Shown here: piece by piece, positions 26,319-36,116 of the stretch
Numbering within the stretch: position 1 is the first letter of the stretch
Layout: each line of letters opens with the position of its first letter
From: Lachnospiraceae bacterium
GTDB lineage: Bacteria; Bacillota; Clostridia; Lachnospirales; Lachnospiraceae
Direction: 5' to 3'
Length of the DNA stretch: 64,000 bases
Assembly (NCBI GenBank): GCA_017634975.1
Contig: JAGBMJ010000015.1
Coordinates: 80,578-144,577, forward strand
Position numbers and translations under genes: made by a program
The notes under the pieces: generated by a model
What the model was told of the DNA's origin: nothing
Seen by the model: the letters and a program-made list of their open reading frames with translations, nothing else
Database searches by the model: none

Positions 26319-28310
26319 ATGAAGAAACAACGCGTGATCCCGCTGCTTCTGGCAGGCTGTCTGTTACTGGCAGCCTGCGGGGAAGAAACGGCGGAACCAT
26401 CCGTACAAACGGCCGAGGTATCGGAGGAGGGCTATATCGACAGCCTGACGCCGAAGAATGACTTCTACGGTTACATCAATGCGGCGGAACTGATGGAAAC
26501 TGATCTGGACGGAAAGAACGTGGTCGGAACGCTTTATGATCTGGACGAGGATGTGAAGGACCGGCTGAATGACATCATTGATGAGATTGCGGCATCGGAC
26601 AAAGCATATGCCCCGGGCAGCAATGAGCAGCTGATCCATGACCTGTATCATAAGATATACGATTTTTACGAAAATGATGATGCGATGGAAGAAAAGGATA
26701 CGCAGACGATCGATGCTCTTATGGCGCGGATCGATGCGGTATCATCCATGGAAGAACTGTATGATCTCTGGGCAGATCTGGCCAACCATTATGGGATCTT
26801 CCCGGTTTTTTTATGCGGTATAACCGAGAATATTTATGATGTGCATGAAACAGTATTCAATATAGGATGCTTTTTTCCCGTGGATCTGGATGATATGAAA
26901 AAAAGCGATGTCCGGGCGACGGTCTACCGGGACGGTTTTGTTGCGCGCTTCAAACGGTTCGGGATGAGCGAGGACGAAGCAAAGCAGCGGGCCAATGATA
27001 TTATGTATGCGTTTTTCGAGATCGCGGGACATACGGATCTGGCCTTATACACGGGGGATAAAGAAGATGTGGAATGCTTCCGGCTCTATACGGAAGAGGA
27101 AGTACGGGCGATCACCGGAGATGTTTGGTTTGATAAGATCATCTGTGGTCTTGGGGTTCCGACGGGCTCGCAGAGGCATTACGCGATCTACGACAGTGAC
27201 CAGCTGAAGACAACGGTTTCCCTGATGGATCAGGAGCATCTGCAGATCTGGAAGGATTGCACTACCATGAGTATCATGGACCAGAGCGATGCTTTCCTGC
27301 CCGAAAAATACAATATGGCGGAGCAGCCGGAGGCTTCTACAGAGCGTCTTGCAAGATACTATGTCCGGTCCATGCTGGAAAAAGAGCTGGCGGAGATTTA
27401 CGCGGAAAAATATTTTGATGAAGAAAAACGGGCTTGTATTCAGGAAATGTGCGAAGAGATCCGCGGTGAATATTATGATCTGATCGGTAACGCGGACTGG
27501 ATGACGCAGGAGGGCAGGGACATTCTCTGCCGGAAACTGGATACTATGCAGTTTTATATCGGCTGCGGTGAAGCTCATGTCGTGGATCCGAAGGATGCAG
27601 ATCTGATCGGTGATACGATGCTTGAGACGTTTTACAACTTTAATCAGCGCGATATCGAATGGGCGCGGGATATATTCATAAACGGAGCGGAAGAAGATCC
27701 GTTTGATACTATGAGCGCAAGTACCGTGAACGCCTGCTATGTGCCGCTGGGAAATTACGTCATCATAACGGCAGCGATCCTGACGGAGCCGGTCTTTGAT
27801 GTGAATGCGGACCGGGCAGTAAATCTGGGAGCGATCGGATCCTGCATCGGGCATGAGATATCCCATGCGTTTGACGATAATGGTGTGAACTATGATGAAA
27901 AGGGTAACTATAACCCGGGCAGGATGCCGGAAGCAGACATTCAGGCCTTTAAGGAGCGTCAGGAGAAAGCGATCGAGTACTATAACGGCTTTACCGTGCT
28001 CAGCTCCCACGTGAGCGGCAAAAAGACCCTTGGCGAAAACCTGGTGGATATCAGCGGTGTGCAGTGTGTATTGGCGATCGCAGACGGACCGGAAGAACAG
28101 AAAGAAGTTCTGGAAAGCTATGCGAGGTACTGGAAGACGCTGATGCTGGATACTACGGCCAAGGACCAGCTGAGCCACGATGTGCATGCACCGTCCAGGG
28201 TTCGGGTAAATGCAGTGGTCTCCTGTTTTGACGAATACTATGAGATCTACGATGTTGCGCCGGGGGATCCTATGTATGTGGCGCCCGAAGACAGAGTAAG
28301 GAGGTGGTGA
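26319..28310 (+). CDS. M13-family zinc metallopeptidase lipoprotein (neprilysin/PepO-like)
   Basis: The 663-residue protein has a lipoprotein signal ending LLAAC (Cys about 21). It has the M13 architecture: a helical N-terminal domain and a C-terminal catalytic domain with HEISH (His512 to His516), ENLVD carrying the third zinc ligand, and NACY in place of the usual NAYY substrate-binding motif. It should be anchored outside the membrane and cleave peptides. It lies between a kinase gene and an ABC transporter pair, with tight spacing on both sides. Processing of a signal or of a transported peptide is the simplest idea, but inferred. Confidence 0.92.
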   Translation: MKKQRVIPLLLAGCLLLAACGEETAEPSVQTAEVSEEGYIDSLTPKNDFYGYINAAELMETDLDGKNVVGTLYDLDEDVKDRLNDIIDEIAASDKAYAPGSNEQLIHDLYHKIYDFYENDDAMEEKDTQTIDALMARIDAVSSMEELYDLWADLANHYGIFPVFLCGITENIYDVHETVFNIGCFFPVDLDDMKKSDVRATVYRDGFVARFKRFGMSEDEAKQRANDIMYAFFEIAGHTDLALYTGDKEDVECFRLYTEEEVRAITGDVWFDKIICGLGVPTGSQRHYAIYDSDQLKTTVSLMDQEHLQIWKDCTTMSIMDQSDAFLPEKYNMAEQPEASTERLARYYVRSMLEKELAEIYAEKYFDEEKRACIQEMCEEIRGEYYDLIGNADWMTQEGRDILCRKLDTMQFYIGCGEAHVVDPKDADLIGDTMLETFYNFNQRDIEWARDIFINGAEEDPFDTMSASTVNACYVPLGNYVIITAAILTEPVFDVNADRAVNLGAIGSCIGHEISHAFDDNGVNYDEKGNYNPGRMPEADIQAFKERQEKAIEYYNGFTVLSSHVSGKKTLGENLVDISGVQCVLAIADGPEEQKEVLESYARYWKTLMLDTTAKDQLSHDVHAPSRVRVNAVVSCFDEYYEIYDVAPGDPMYVAPEDRVRRW

Positions 28311-28311
28311 G

Positions 28312-30744
28312 ATGATCCTGAAATATACGCTGAGCAATATGTTTCAGAAACCGGCAAGACTGATCATACTGATGCTGTGTATGATCACTGCATGCCTGTT
28401 TGGCTTTTTGGCCATGGATTTCAGCGGAAACCTAAAGGATCTGCTAGCCGCTTCCTTTTCTTATGATGCGGGAGATGCCGATTACATTGTGGCTTCTCTG
28501 GGAAAAGACGGGATCGAAGGCGTAGATCTGAGCGGCGCGGGCCCGGTCCGGATCTGCTATCGTTCGTTTGTCAAAAAGACGGAGATCAAGCGTCAGGAGA
28601 GCGAATATGATCATGGGATATCTGCGGCAGCGGAAATCTGGGTACTCGGCGATTATGAAACGGCAGTTGAGATGCAGCTGGTACCGTCCGGTGTCACAGC
28701 CGGATTCGGGGAAATCGCCATCGGAAAAAGATACAGTGAAGACTTCGGGATCGGGATCGGAGATACCATCACACTGAAGAGCAGTGAAGATGAGGAGGTT
28801 CCGTTTACCGTATCCTGTATCTTTGCGGAAAGCGGTGTCTGGGAGGAAGGATACAAAGGGATGATCACACCGGACTCGGCAAAGCAGCTGCTGAAAGGGA
28901 AAGGGTTCCGGCAGGCCTATGTCGATCTGGTGAATAACAATTTTACCGAATTTGAAGAGTATATGACCGCAGAGCATCCGGCGCTTACCGTGCTGCCGAC
29001 TTATGCGGCGGACTATGTGCTGGAGGTTTTGAATAACGTCGGCTATGTCGTATATCTTCTGTTTGTTCTGGTCTTTGCCCTGGTCATCTTTGTTACGATC
29101 AGTTTTACGGAAAAGATCCTGACGGAGCGGATGTCTGTGATCGGTACCCTTCGAAGCATCGGTATGTCGATGAAGAAGACCACGTTTATCCTGCTTTTTG
29201 AAAACGTTCTCTATGGTGTGATGGGATCGGTGTTCGGCCTCATACTGTATCTGATCCTGCGCGCCGTACTGGTAGCGGTTGCGATGGAAGACTTTGTGGA
29301 TGACGCGATGGGGACCATCAGTATCCCGCGTTTCCTGATCGTGATCGCGGCAACGATACTGATCCAGGTGCTGATCCCGCTCAAGGAAGTGCTGAAAGCC
29401 GTTAAAACATCCATCCGTGATATCATTTTTGAGAACCGGGATTCGGACAGTAAAGTATCTGTCAAAAAAACGATCGCGGGAGTTGTGCTCATCGTCTTTG
29501 GTGTTGCAGCAGGTCTGCTGGTCGAAAATATAGTAATGGATATCATCTGCATTCTGCTGGTGATCGTGGGCGGAAGTCTGATCATCACGTTTCTGGTAAG
29601 GAAGCTGACAGAGAAACTGGCCGTTGCTTTTGGGAAGGCGGGAATGCCGGTGGCAGAACTGGCGGCGGTTGAATGCGGTACCAAAAAGCCCAATAACGGA
29701 AATGCCATTCTGACCATCGTTGCGGTGACGGCTTCGATCGCGATCTTTGTGATGGGCAGCTCGGTCATCTACGGAATGAACAAGCCGGATTATGATACCG
29801 ATGTTGTCATCACGGGAACGGAAGAACAGCGTGCGGAAGATTACAGTTATCTCGATGATTACGACAGTATCACGGAGAAAGAATTCATTATGTCCCAGTG
29901 GGAGTACATCGGATACACGCCCGATAAAAATGCAGGTTTTGACGTCTGGGCGCTGCCGTCCACCGGACAGTATATCGGTTTCGGAAAACTGCCGGAGAGC
30001 CTTGGTAAAAATGAGATGGTGCTGAACCGGAATGCGGCACAGTTGATGCGGGTGAAGGTCGGAGATACGGTGAAACTGACATTTCATGATGACGGTCTGT
30101 TCCCGCAGGAGATGGAACTGAGGGTTGCGGAAATAACCAAAGAAAACCGCTTTGATCCGTCGTTTGTGATCATACTGAATCCGGAAACCTACAAGGAACT
30201 GTATTATGACAGTGTGAGCATGATCCTGATCCGTACCACGGAACCGGATCGTCTGGCAGACCAGCTGGATGCAGCTATGACGGATGGAGAGACGATCAAG
30301 ACCAATGAAAAGATCCTGGCGGAGACCAAAGATGACAATGACATTATCAACCTGATCCTGTACGCGGTCACCTTTGCCGCCATGGGACTTACCATCGTCG
30401 GCATCTCCGGTAATCAGATGATCGGTTTTGTAGGGCGCAAGAAAGAATATGCGATGCTGCATTCCACGGCTTGCTCGCGCAAAAAGATCGTGCGGATGAT
30501 CTGGATCGAGAATGCGTTATTGTTCGGCATTGCCGTGATCTGTGCCGCGGTCATTTCAATCCCGGTCGTATTGCTGATCGCAAGAGTCTTCCGGCTGACC
30601 AACCTGGGGCTGTTTGTGGAGGTACGTTTTGATGCGCTGATCGGCTGCGCTTTCCTGTTGTGGCTCGTAACAATGCTAACGGCACGTACACCGATCCGGG
30701 GGCTTAAGAAGATGAATACCGCTGTTGAGATGAAGTATGAATAA
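28312..30744 (+). CDS. ABC transporter permease, FtsX/MacB-like
   Basis: The 810-residue protein has a first transmembrane helix at about 17-37, an extracellular domain, a first FtsX bundle (about 240-370), a second anchor helix and periplasmic-like domain (from about 465), and a final FtsX bundle (about 680-800). This duplicated FtsX layout is typical of lipoprotein- or antimicrobial-peptide-related transporters. The start ATG follows the protease stop by one base, with AAGGAGGTGG as ribosome site. It pairs with the ATPase encoded next. Confidence 0.92.
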   Translation: MILKYTLSNMFQKPARLIILMLCMITACLFGFLAMDFSGNLKDLLAASFSYDAGDADYIVASLGKDGIEGVDLSGAGPVRICYRSFVKKTEIKRQESEYDHGISAAAEIWVLGDYETAVEMQLVPSGVTAGFGEIAIGKRYSEDFGIGIGDTITLKSSEDEEVPFTVSCIFAESGVWEEGYKGMITPDSAKQLLKGKGFRQAYVDLVNNNFTEFEEYMTAEHPALTVLPTYAADYVLEVLNNVGYVVYLLFVLVFALVIFVTISFTEKILTERMSVIGTLRSIGMSMKKTTFILLFENVLYGVMGSVFGLILYLILRAVLVAVAMEDFVDDAMGTISIPRFLIVIAATILIQVLIPLKEVLKAVKTSIRDIIFENRDSDSKVSVKKTIAGVVLIVFGVAAGLLVENIVMDIICILLVIVGGSLIITFLVRKLTEKLAVAFGKAGMPVAELAAVECGTKKPNNGNAILTIVAVTASIAIFVMGSSVIYGMNKPDYDTDVVITGTEEQRAEDYSYLDDYDSITEKEFIMSQWEYIGYTPDKNAGFDVWALPSTGQYIGFGKLPESLGKNEMVLNRNAAQLMRVKVGDTVKLTFHDDGLFPQEMELRVAEITKENRFDPSFVIILNPETYKELYYDSVSMILIRTTEPDRLADQLDAAMTDGETIKTNEKILAETKDDNDIINLILYAVTFAAMGLTIVGISGNQMIGFVGRKKEYAMLHSTACSRKKIVRMIWIENALLFGIAVICAAVISIPVVLLIARVFRLTNLGLFVEVRFDALIGCAFLLWLVTMLTARTPIRGLKKMNTAVEMKYE

Positions 30745-30760
30745 CGAGGAGGAGCGATCT

Positions 30761-31435
30761 ATGGAACCTATTTTAAAAGTAGAACACGTAAGCAAAGCAT
30801 TCGGTAAAGGTGAGGCGTATTTAAAAGTCCTGGACGATGTCTCCCTCGAGATCCATAAAGGGGAATTTGCTTCTCTGATGGGGCCGTCCGGAAGCGGCAA
30901 GTCCACGCTTCTGTATATCATCGGCGGGCTGGATATCGATTACGAAGGCAGCGTCTATATCGGCGGGCAGAAGATGACCGGGATGAAAGATGAGGAACAG
31001 TCTGCGCTGCGCCTTGCAAAGATCGGTTTTATCTTCCAGTTTTACAATCTGGTACAGAACCTTTCTGTGGAAGACAACATCCTTCTGCCCATCAAGATGG
31101 CGGGCAAGCATGTGGACGGATATCAGGAAAAACTCGAGGAGATCCTGGACATCACAGGATTGACGACGAAGAGAAAAAACAAACCGGCAGAACTCTCCGG
31201 CGGACAGCAGCAGCGTGTCTCCATAGCAAGAGCGGTCCTTGCCGAGCCGGAACTGTTACTTGCCGACGAACCTACCGGCAACCTGGACAGCAAATCCACG
31301 ACGGAGATCATGGAACTGTTCAAGCGCTTAAACGATGAGAAAGGCATTACCTTCCTTCAGGTAACACACTCCAAGGATACCGCAGATTACGGCAAGCGCA
31401 TCATACAGCTGGACAGCGGAAAAGTGATCGGATAA
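30761..31435 (+). CDS. ABC transporter ATPase (MacB/LolD-type)
   Basis: The 224-residue protein has Walker A GPSGSGKST, Q-loop FQFYNL, signature LSGGQQQR, Walker B LLLADEPTGNLDS and the H-loop THSKDT. It powers the FtsX-type permease. I chose the ATG at 30761 because AGGAGG lies at the right distance. An upstream ATG at 30737 overlaps the permease stop and would add eight hydrophilic residues. A strong terminator follows and ends the five-gene operon that begins at 24253. Confidence 0.95.
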   Translation: MEPILKVEHVSKAFGKGEAYLKVLDDVSLEIHKGEFASLMGPSGSGKSTLLYIIGGLDIDYEGSVYIGGQKMTGMKDEEQSALRLAKIGFIFQFYNLVQNLSVEDNILLPIKMAGKHVDGYQEKLEEILDITGLTTKRKNKPAELSGGQQQRVSIARAVLAEPELLLADEPTGNLDSKSTTEIMELFKRLNDEKGITFLQVTHSKDTADYGKRIIQLDSGKVIG

Positions 31436-31449
31436 AAAAACAAACTTTT

Positions 31450-31478
31450 ACCGGCAGGATTTTCTGCCGGTTTTTTAC
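31450..31478 (+). terminator. Rho-independent terminator after the sensor-protease-transporter operon
   Basis: ACCGGCAG (31450-31457) pairs with CTGCCGGT (31464-31471), followed by TTTTTTAC. Confidence 0.92.
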
Positions 31479-31582
31479 TTTACGGGGAAATTGCTCCGGC
31501 TAGGGAAACCCACTTGCGGAAACACACGGAATGGGCTATAGTAATTAGGAAATTATGTGATTTCAGAAAGAAGGGATGCATC

Positions 31583-32143
31583 ATGGATCTGGTACAGATC
31601 GAGAACGAAAGTGAACAGGTGGTAAACGAGGTATACGAACTGGCGAAACTGAAGGCCGGAGACCTGCTGGTGATCGGCTGCTCCTCCAGTACCGTACAGG
31701 GTGAGCTGATCGGAACACACTCCAGTGTGGAGCTTGCGGAAGCAGTCTACCGCGGGGTGAAAAAGGCGGTTTCAAAAAATGGTCTGCGTCTGGCGGTACA
31801 GTGCTGCGAACATCTGAACCGGGCGATCATCACGGATCGTGATACTATGGAAAAATATGGTCTGGAACAGGTCAATGTGATCCCGCAGCCCAAGGCCGGA
31901 GGTTCGTTTGCGACTACCTATTACAAGGATCTGAAGGAGCCGGTAGCGGTAGAGAACTTAAAAGCCGGCGCGGACGCCGGGATCGATATCGGCGGTGTAT
32001 TGATCGGAATGCACATCAGGCCGGTGGTGGTACCGCTGAAGATCACCCATAAAAAGATCGGCGAAGCCATCGTGATCGCGGCGCGCAGACGTCCGAAATT
32101 TGTCGGCGGCGCACGTGCGGTTTACGACGAAAACTTAGAGTAA
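31583..32143 (+). CDS. YwlG-family protein (TIGR01440/DUF436)
   Basis: The 186-residue protein aligns by eye with the TIGR01440 family: VIGCSSSTVQGELIGTHSS near the N-terminus, CCEHLNRA in the middle and DIGGVLIGMHIRPVVVPLK near the C-terminus. The family is widespread in Firmicutes and its function is not established. It is cytoplasmic. I chose the ATG at 31583 because AGAAGGGA precedes it. The gene stands between a terminator and a lipoprotein gene. Confidence 0.85.
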   Translation: MDLVQIENESEQVVNEVYELAKLKAGDLLVIGCSSSTVQGELIGTHSSVELAEAVYRGVKKAVSKNGLRLAVQCCEHLNRAIITDRDTMEKYGLEQVNVIPQPKAGGSFATTYYKDLKEPVAVENLKAGADAGIDIGGVLIGMHIRPVVVPLKITHKKIGEAIVIAARRRPKFVGGARAVYDENLE

Positions 32144-32169
32144 AGCTTTAGTAAAGGGGAGAGAAAACT

Positions 32170-33801
32170 ATGAAAAAAAGACTGGTTGCCATGATCCTGT
32201 TGACGGCGTTTGCCGTGACCGCCTGTGGTACGGATGCGGCACCGGACCGGGGAAGCTTAAGCGACAGGATCGGAAAGGAAGAAGATACACCGACGGAAGC
32301 GCCGACGGAGGCGCCGACCGAGGCGCCCACCGAAGCACCGGCCGAAGGGGGCGAGCCGACGCCGCAGGGGACGATCGAGCCTGTGGCATATGACGGGGAA
32401 GTACGTCCGCTGCAGATCGCGATCGATACGGAATATGACGGCTGGAGCAGTGATGACTGGAATTATTCCGCGCATATCCAGGCACCGGAGATCACGGTGG
32501 AAGAGGACGGTTTTGATGCGCTGGCCAAGTCGGCACACAGTTACGGCAGATCCCTTCAGGAATTTGCAAAGAATAATGACCTGCCGGATATGATCAATAT
32601 GTGTCAGGAAATGCAGGCATCCGATCCGGAACCGGAGAACGGTGTGTATATGGTTTCGGAATATACGACGACCGTTGCCCGTGCCGACAGTACGGTTACC
32701 AGTTTTCTGACGACACAGTATGTGGATTATGCGGGAGCACATCCGGGAACGGTGATCACGACCAAAAATTTTGATTCCATGACCGGGGATGCCCTGGATA
32801 TCTACTCCGTGGTGGAAAGTGACCAGATCGACGGCCTGCCGGAGCTGATCGCCGACAGCCTTATCGAAAAATACGGTGAAGAACCTTTTTATGATGCGGA
32901 CAATCTGACCGGCACGATCGATGACACGCTGGGAATGAACAGTGATCTGGTATTTACGGTGGATTATTTCGGCATTACGTTCTACTTCTCACCTTACGAA
33001 CTGGCACCGTATGCATTTGGGGCGCAGACCGTGACTTTCCGTTATGAGGACTATCCGGATCTGGTAAAGGATGTCTATCAACAGACGGCGGAAAACTACA
33101 TTTATCCGCTGGATCCGTACGAAGTCAATACGCTTCCGGACGGACGGGAACTGGAACTGAAGATCACGACCTTTGGCGAAGAATACGAAGAGGGATACGA
33201 GATCGGAACCAGTCTGGACGGAAAACAGGCTTCTTATGAGATCTATGATGCCTTTGAGATGGTTCCCTGGCTGGTACACTGCAATGACAGGGATTACCTG
33301 TATCTGAAATGGAGTACCTATAATGATTACGGGCTGATCAGCGTCTGTGATCTGAACGGAGATACGGTCGGAAAGCCGGAGGATTTCTATGGTTCGTTCA
33401 TGGGATCCCCCACCGATCCGGAGAACTTAAAGATCTATAACCGCGGCGATCTGCTTTCCACCGTAGGTATGTACCGGTACTATACGGTTGGAAAGGATGG
33501 TATGCCGGAGCCGAAGACCGACTATTTCATCATCTCTTCCGAACTGTCCATCACGCTGAAGAGGGATATGACCTTTGAATGCCGGGAGGATTTTGATGCA
33601 CCGGAGAATGCGGTGGAAGAAAACCTGCGTAAAGGCACAAAGCTTACATTCTATGCGGAAAATGATGATGAGGGCTGGGTAGATCTTACTCTGCCGGACG
33701 GACGTTTTGTACGGGTGTATGTAGACAGCAGCGATTATCCGCGTACCGTGGAAGGGATCGATATGGATGATGTCTTTGCAGACCTGTTCTGGGCAGGCTG
33801 A
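32170..33801 (+). CDS. Lipoprotein with DUF4163/DUF3298 domain (RsiV/PdaC-like)
   Basis: The 543-residue lipoprotein has lipobox VTAC (Cys about 19) and a flexible linker of TEAP repeats (about 39-58). A DUF4163-DUF3298 region follows (about 75-320; the segment YVDYAGAHPGT is characteristic). The remaining C-terminal part has SH3-like character (KLTFYAENDDEGWVDL). DUF3298 domains occur in the outer parts of RsiV and PdaC, which bind lysozyme or peptidoglycan. An envelope-binding role is plausible. The linker is encoded by imperfect 12-bp tandem repeats. It is followed 18 bp later by a small membrane protein gene. Confidence 0.78.
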   Translation: MKKRLVAMILLTAFAVTACGTDAAPDRGSLSDRIGKEEDTPTEAPTEAPTEAPTEAPAEGGEPTPQGTIEPVAYDGEVRPLQIAIDTEYDGWSSDDWNYSAHIQAPEITVEEDGFDALAKSAHSYGRSLQEFAKNNDLPDMINMCQEMQASDPEPENGVYMVSEYTTTVARADSTVTSFLTTQYVDYAGAHPGTVITTKNFDSMTGDALDIYSVVESDQIDGLPELIADSLIEKYGEEPFYDADNLTGTIDDTLGMNSDLVFTVDYFGITFYFSPYELAPYAFGAQTVTFRYEDYPDLVKDVYQQTAENYIYPLDPYEVNTLPDGRELELKITTFGEEYEEGYEIGTSLDGKQASYEIYDAFEMVPWLVHCNDRDYLYLKWSTYNDYGLISVCDLNGDTVGKPEDFYGSFMGSPTDPENLKIYNRGDLLSTVGMYRYYTVGKDGMPEPKTDYFIISSELSITLKRDMTFECREDFDAPENAVEENLRKGTKLTFYAENDDEGWVDLTLPDGRFVRVYVDSSDYPRTVEGIDMDDVFADLFWAG

Positions 33802-33819
33802 TGATGGGAGGAGACCCTT

Positions 33820-34233
33820 TTGGCAGAAGATAAATACTCGGAACTGAGTCTTGCGGATATCCAGCAGATGGAACTCTCCTACGAGAGGACCAACCTGTCG
33901 GTCATCCGGACGGATCTGGCATTTCATAATACCAAACTCTCCGTGGAACAGACACATCTGTCTTTTCTGCGGACGATCGTATCCCTGATCGGCAGCGCGG
34001 CGACGATCTACAAGGCTCTGCCGGCATTGGGGGTATCGGACCGTTTTTCTACGGTGCTGTCCGTGTTTTTGCTCCTTGCGGCGGTCTATTTTACGGTACG
34101 TGACCGGATGACCTATCCGAGACTGAAGAAGCAGATCGAGGAGATGGAACAGGAGAAGGAACAGATCGTAAAGAACCAGCCGGATGCATCATTGATCCTG
34201 GGCGATGTGGATGCGGACGCGGATACGGATTAA
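33820..34233 (+). CDS. DUF202-like small membrane protein
   Basis: The 137-residue protein begins at a TTG with GGGAGGAG as ribosome site. It resembles the YidH/DUF202 family, with the pattern ERTxLSxxRTxLAxxxTxLSxxRT repeated near the N-terminus, then two transmembrane helices (about 50-88) and a charged coiled-coil tail ending in Asp-rich residues. Function is unknown. It probably shares a transcript with the preceding lipoprotein. Confidence 0.7.
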   Translation: MAEDKYSELSLADIQQMELSYERTNLSVIRTDLAFHNTKLSVEQTHLSFLRTIVSLIGSAATIYKALPALGVSDRFSTVLSVFLLLAAVYFTVRDRMTYPRLKKQIEEMEQEKEQIVKNQPDASLILGDVDADADTD

Positions 34234-34240
34234 ATAGACT

Positions 34241-34268
34241 TTGACAGGTTTTTGTGATAAGATACAGT
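34241..34268 (+). promoter_or_regulatory. Predicted sigma-A promoter of the cytoplasmic GH9 gene
   Basis: A perfect TTGACA (34241-34246) and TACAGT (34263-34268) are spaced 16 bp apart, 8 bp after the previous stop and 67 bp before the GH9 start. Confidence 0.6.
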
Positions 34269-34334
34269 GATATATCGTAATGGGCTTGGCAGACCGGAAA
34301 GATGATATCTTTAAGATGGGAGTAGTCTGAAAAG

Positions 34335-35963
34335 ATGATTTACGTAAATCAGGTAGGATATGTGAGCGGCGGAGTAAAACACGCAACGATCAGCGGCGGC
34401 AGGGAATTTACCCTGCACAAAGCAGAGCTTGGGGGCAGAGAAGGAAGAGCGGTGCTGATGGGAGATACCGATGTGCTGACGCGGGATGCGAACAGCGGCG
34501 AAGAGGTGGCTCTGATCGATTTTTCCGGGATCACGGAAGCGGGAAAGTATTATTTTACCGATGAAAAGGGAAACCGGAGCACGCAGTTTACGATCGATGA
34601 AGATGTTTATGCACCGGTCTTTCGGGATGCGCTGCGGATGTTTTATTTCCAGCGCTGTGGTATGGAGCTGGAAGAAAAATATGCCGGGAAGTATGCGCAC
34701 AAAGCCTGTCATTGTCAAAAGGCGTTTTATCTGGACGATCCGGAGCGAAAGGTTGATCTGTGCGGCGGCTGGCATGACGCCGGGGACTACGGACGCTATG
34801 TGACGGCAGCAGCGGTAGCTCTCGGACATCTGCTGTATGCTTATGAGATGATGCCGGATGCGTTTACGGAGGAACTGAACATTCCGGAAAGCGGTAACGG
34901 TATCCCGGATCTGTTAAATGAATGCCGTTATGAGCTGGACTGGATGCTGAAGATGCAGGATGCGGATGGCGGTGTGCATCATAAGGCTACCTCGATGCAT
35001 TTTGTAGGATTTGTGATGCCGGAAGAGGATGATCTGGACATTGCGATCACGCCGGTATCGTCTCTTGCGACGGCGGACTTTGCGGCGATCACCGCGATGG
35101 CGTCCCGGGTATATGCGGCATTTGATCCGGTTTATGCAGAACGGTTAAAAGAGGCGGCGGTCAGGGCAGGGGAATGGCTGAGCGTACATCCGGAGTTTCT
35201 GTTTAAGAATCCCGATGAGGTAAAGACCGGAACTTACGAAGACCGCTGTGATGCGGATGAACGTTTGTGGGCAGCGGCAGAGCTGTACCGTCTGACGAAG
35301 GATAAGAACTATCTTTCCGTATTGCCGTCGATCCTGGAACTGCGGATCAGTCTGACGGCGCTCGGCTGGGGAGACGTGGGCGGTTTTGCGGGGATGAGTG
35401 TATTGACGGCAGAGAAGGGCTGTTTCGATGAGGCGCTCGCAGAACGTTTCCGGTACCGCTGGCTGGATGAGGCAGACCGGCTGGTAAAAGTAGCCGGAGA
35501 GAATGCTTTTGAACTGGCGCTTCATCCCTCGGAGTTTATCTGGGGCAGCAATATGGTCGTGCTGACCAACGCGATGGTACTGGTAATGGCGCATTATATC
35601 AGCGGGAAGGAAGAATATCTGGAGACAGCTGGATACCAGCTGGATTATATCTTCGGCAGAAATGCGATCGATACGAGTTATGTGACCGGGCACGGAGAAA
35701 AAGCCTTCCATGATCCGCACAACCGGCCGACGATCGCGGACGGCATCGAGGAGCCGATCCCGGGATTTGTATCCGGCGGAGCGAACCGTGGGGCCTGCGA
35801 TACCAAGGCAAATGCGGAATTGTTAAAGGGAGTGCCGCCGATGAAGTGCTACGCAGATCACAATCTGTCGTATTCCACGAATGAGATCACAATCTACTGG
35901 AACTCTCCGCTGGTATTCACATTGGCATATATGATGACCTTTTTTGCGGATCAGGAAGCGTGA
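34335..35963 (+). CDS. GH9 cellodextrinase, cytoplasmic (Ced1-like)
   Basis: The 542-residue protein has an N-terminal Ig-like CelD_N domain (about 1-85) and an alpha6/alpha6 GH9 catalytic domain. The nucleophile-activating aspartates lie in HDAGDYGRY (about 148-152), the conserved His/Arg loop is HDPHNRP, and the general acid is Glu517 in TNEITIYWN. There is no signal peptide or carbohydrate-binding module. The layout and length match the Butyrivibrio cellodextrinase Ced1. It would cleave imported cello-oligosaccharides or other beta-glucans inside the cell. Confidence 0.9.
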   Translation: MIYVNQVGYVSGGVKHATISGGREFTLHKAELGGREGRAVLMGDTDVLTRDANSGEEVALIDFSGITEAGKYYFTDEKGNRSTQFTIDEDVYAPVFRDALRMFYFQRCGMELEEKYAGKYAHKACHCQKAFYLDDPERKVDLCGGWHDAGDYGRYVTAAAVALGHLLYAYEMMPDAFTEELNIPESGNGIPDLLNECRYELDWMLKMQDADGGVHHKATSMHFVGFVMPEEDDLDIAITPVSSLATADFAAITAMASRVYAAFDPVYAERLKEAAVRAGEWLSVHPEFLFKNPDEVKTGTYEDRCDADERLWAAAELYRLTKDKNYLSVLPSILELRISLTALGWGDVGGFAGMSVLTAEKGCFDEALAERFRYRWLDEADRLVKVAGENAFELALHPSEFIWGSNMVVLTNAMVLVMAHYISGKEEYLETAGYQLDYIFGRNAIDTSYVTGHGEKAFHDPHNRPTIADGIEEPIPGFVSGGANRGACDTKANAELLKGVPPMKCYADHNLSYSTNEITIYWNSPLVFTLAYMMTFFADQEA

Positions 35964-36000
35964 GGGTAAAGATGCGTGCGAAAACGCAACCGGAGCGTGA

Positions 36001-36029
36001 TTGACAGGCAAAGAAATACGTGATATCTT
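36001..36029 (+). promoter_or_regulatory. Predicted extended -10 promoter
   Basis: TTGACA (36001-36006), 17 bp, then TATCTT (36024-36029) preceded by the extended -10 dinucleotide TG (36021-36022). It would drive the gene at 36117. Between it and that gene, the ribosome-site region appears twice in imperfect copy (about 36038-36068 and 36099-36130). Confidence 0.6.
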
Positions 36030-36116
36030 CACTTTATGGCAGGGGAAGACACCCATAAGAAAAAACGTATGTCATAAATCATAATATAATATTTTAGTTG
36101 CAAGGGGGAGACACCC

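Noticed and set aside
28444-30462. Very long open frame (672 codons) on the strand opposite the FtsX permease gene, and similar antisense frames opposite the binding-protein, TrkA/GGDEF and GH9 genes
   Set aside because: They mirror the codon bias of the real genes, have low-complexity compositions rich in His, Arg and Gln, lack ribosome sites and show no recognisable domains.
32284-32350. 12-bp tandem repeats as a regulatory repeat
   Set aside because: They encode the TEAP linker of a lipoprotein and are explained by the protein sequence.
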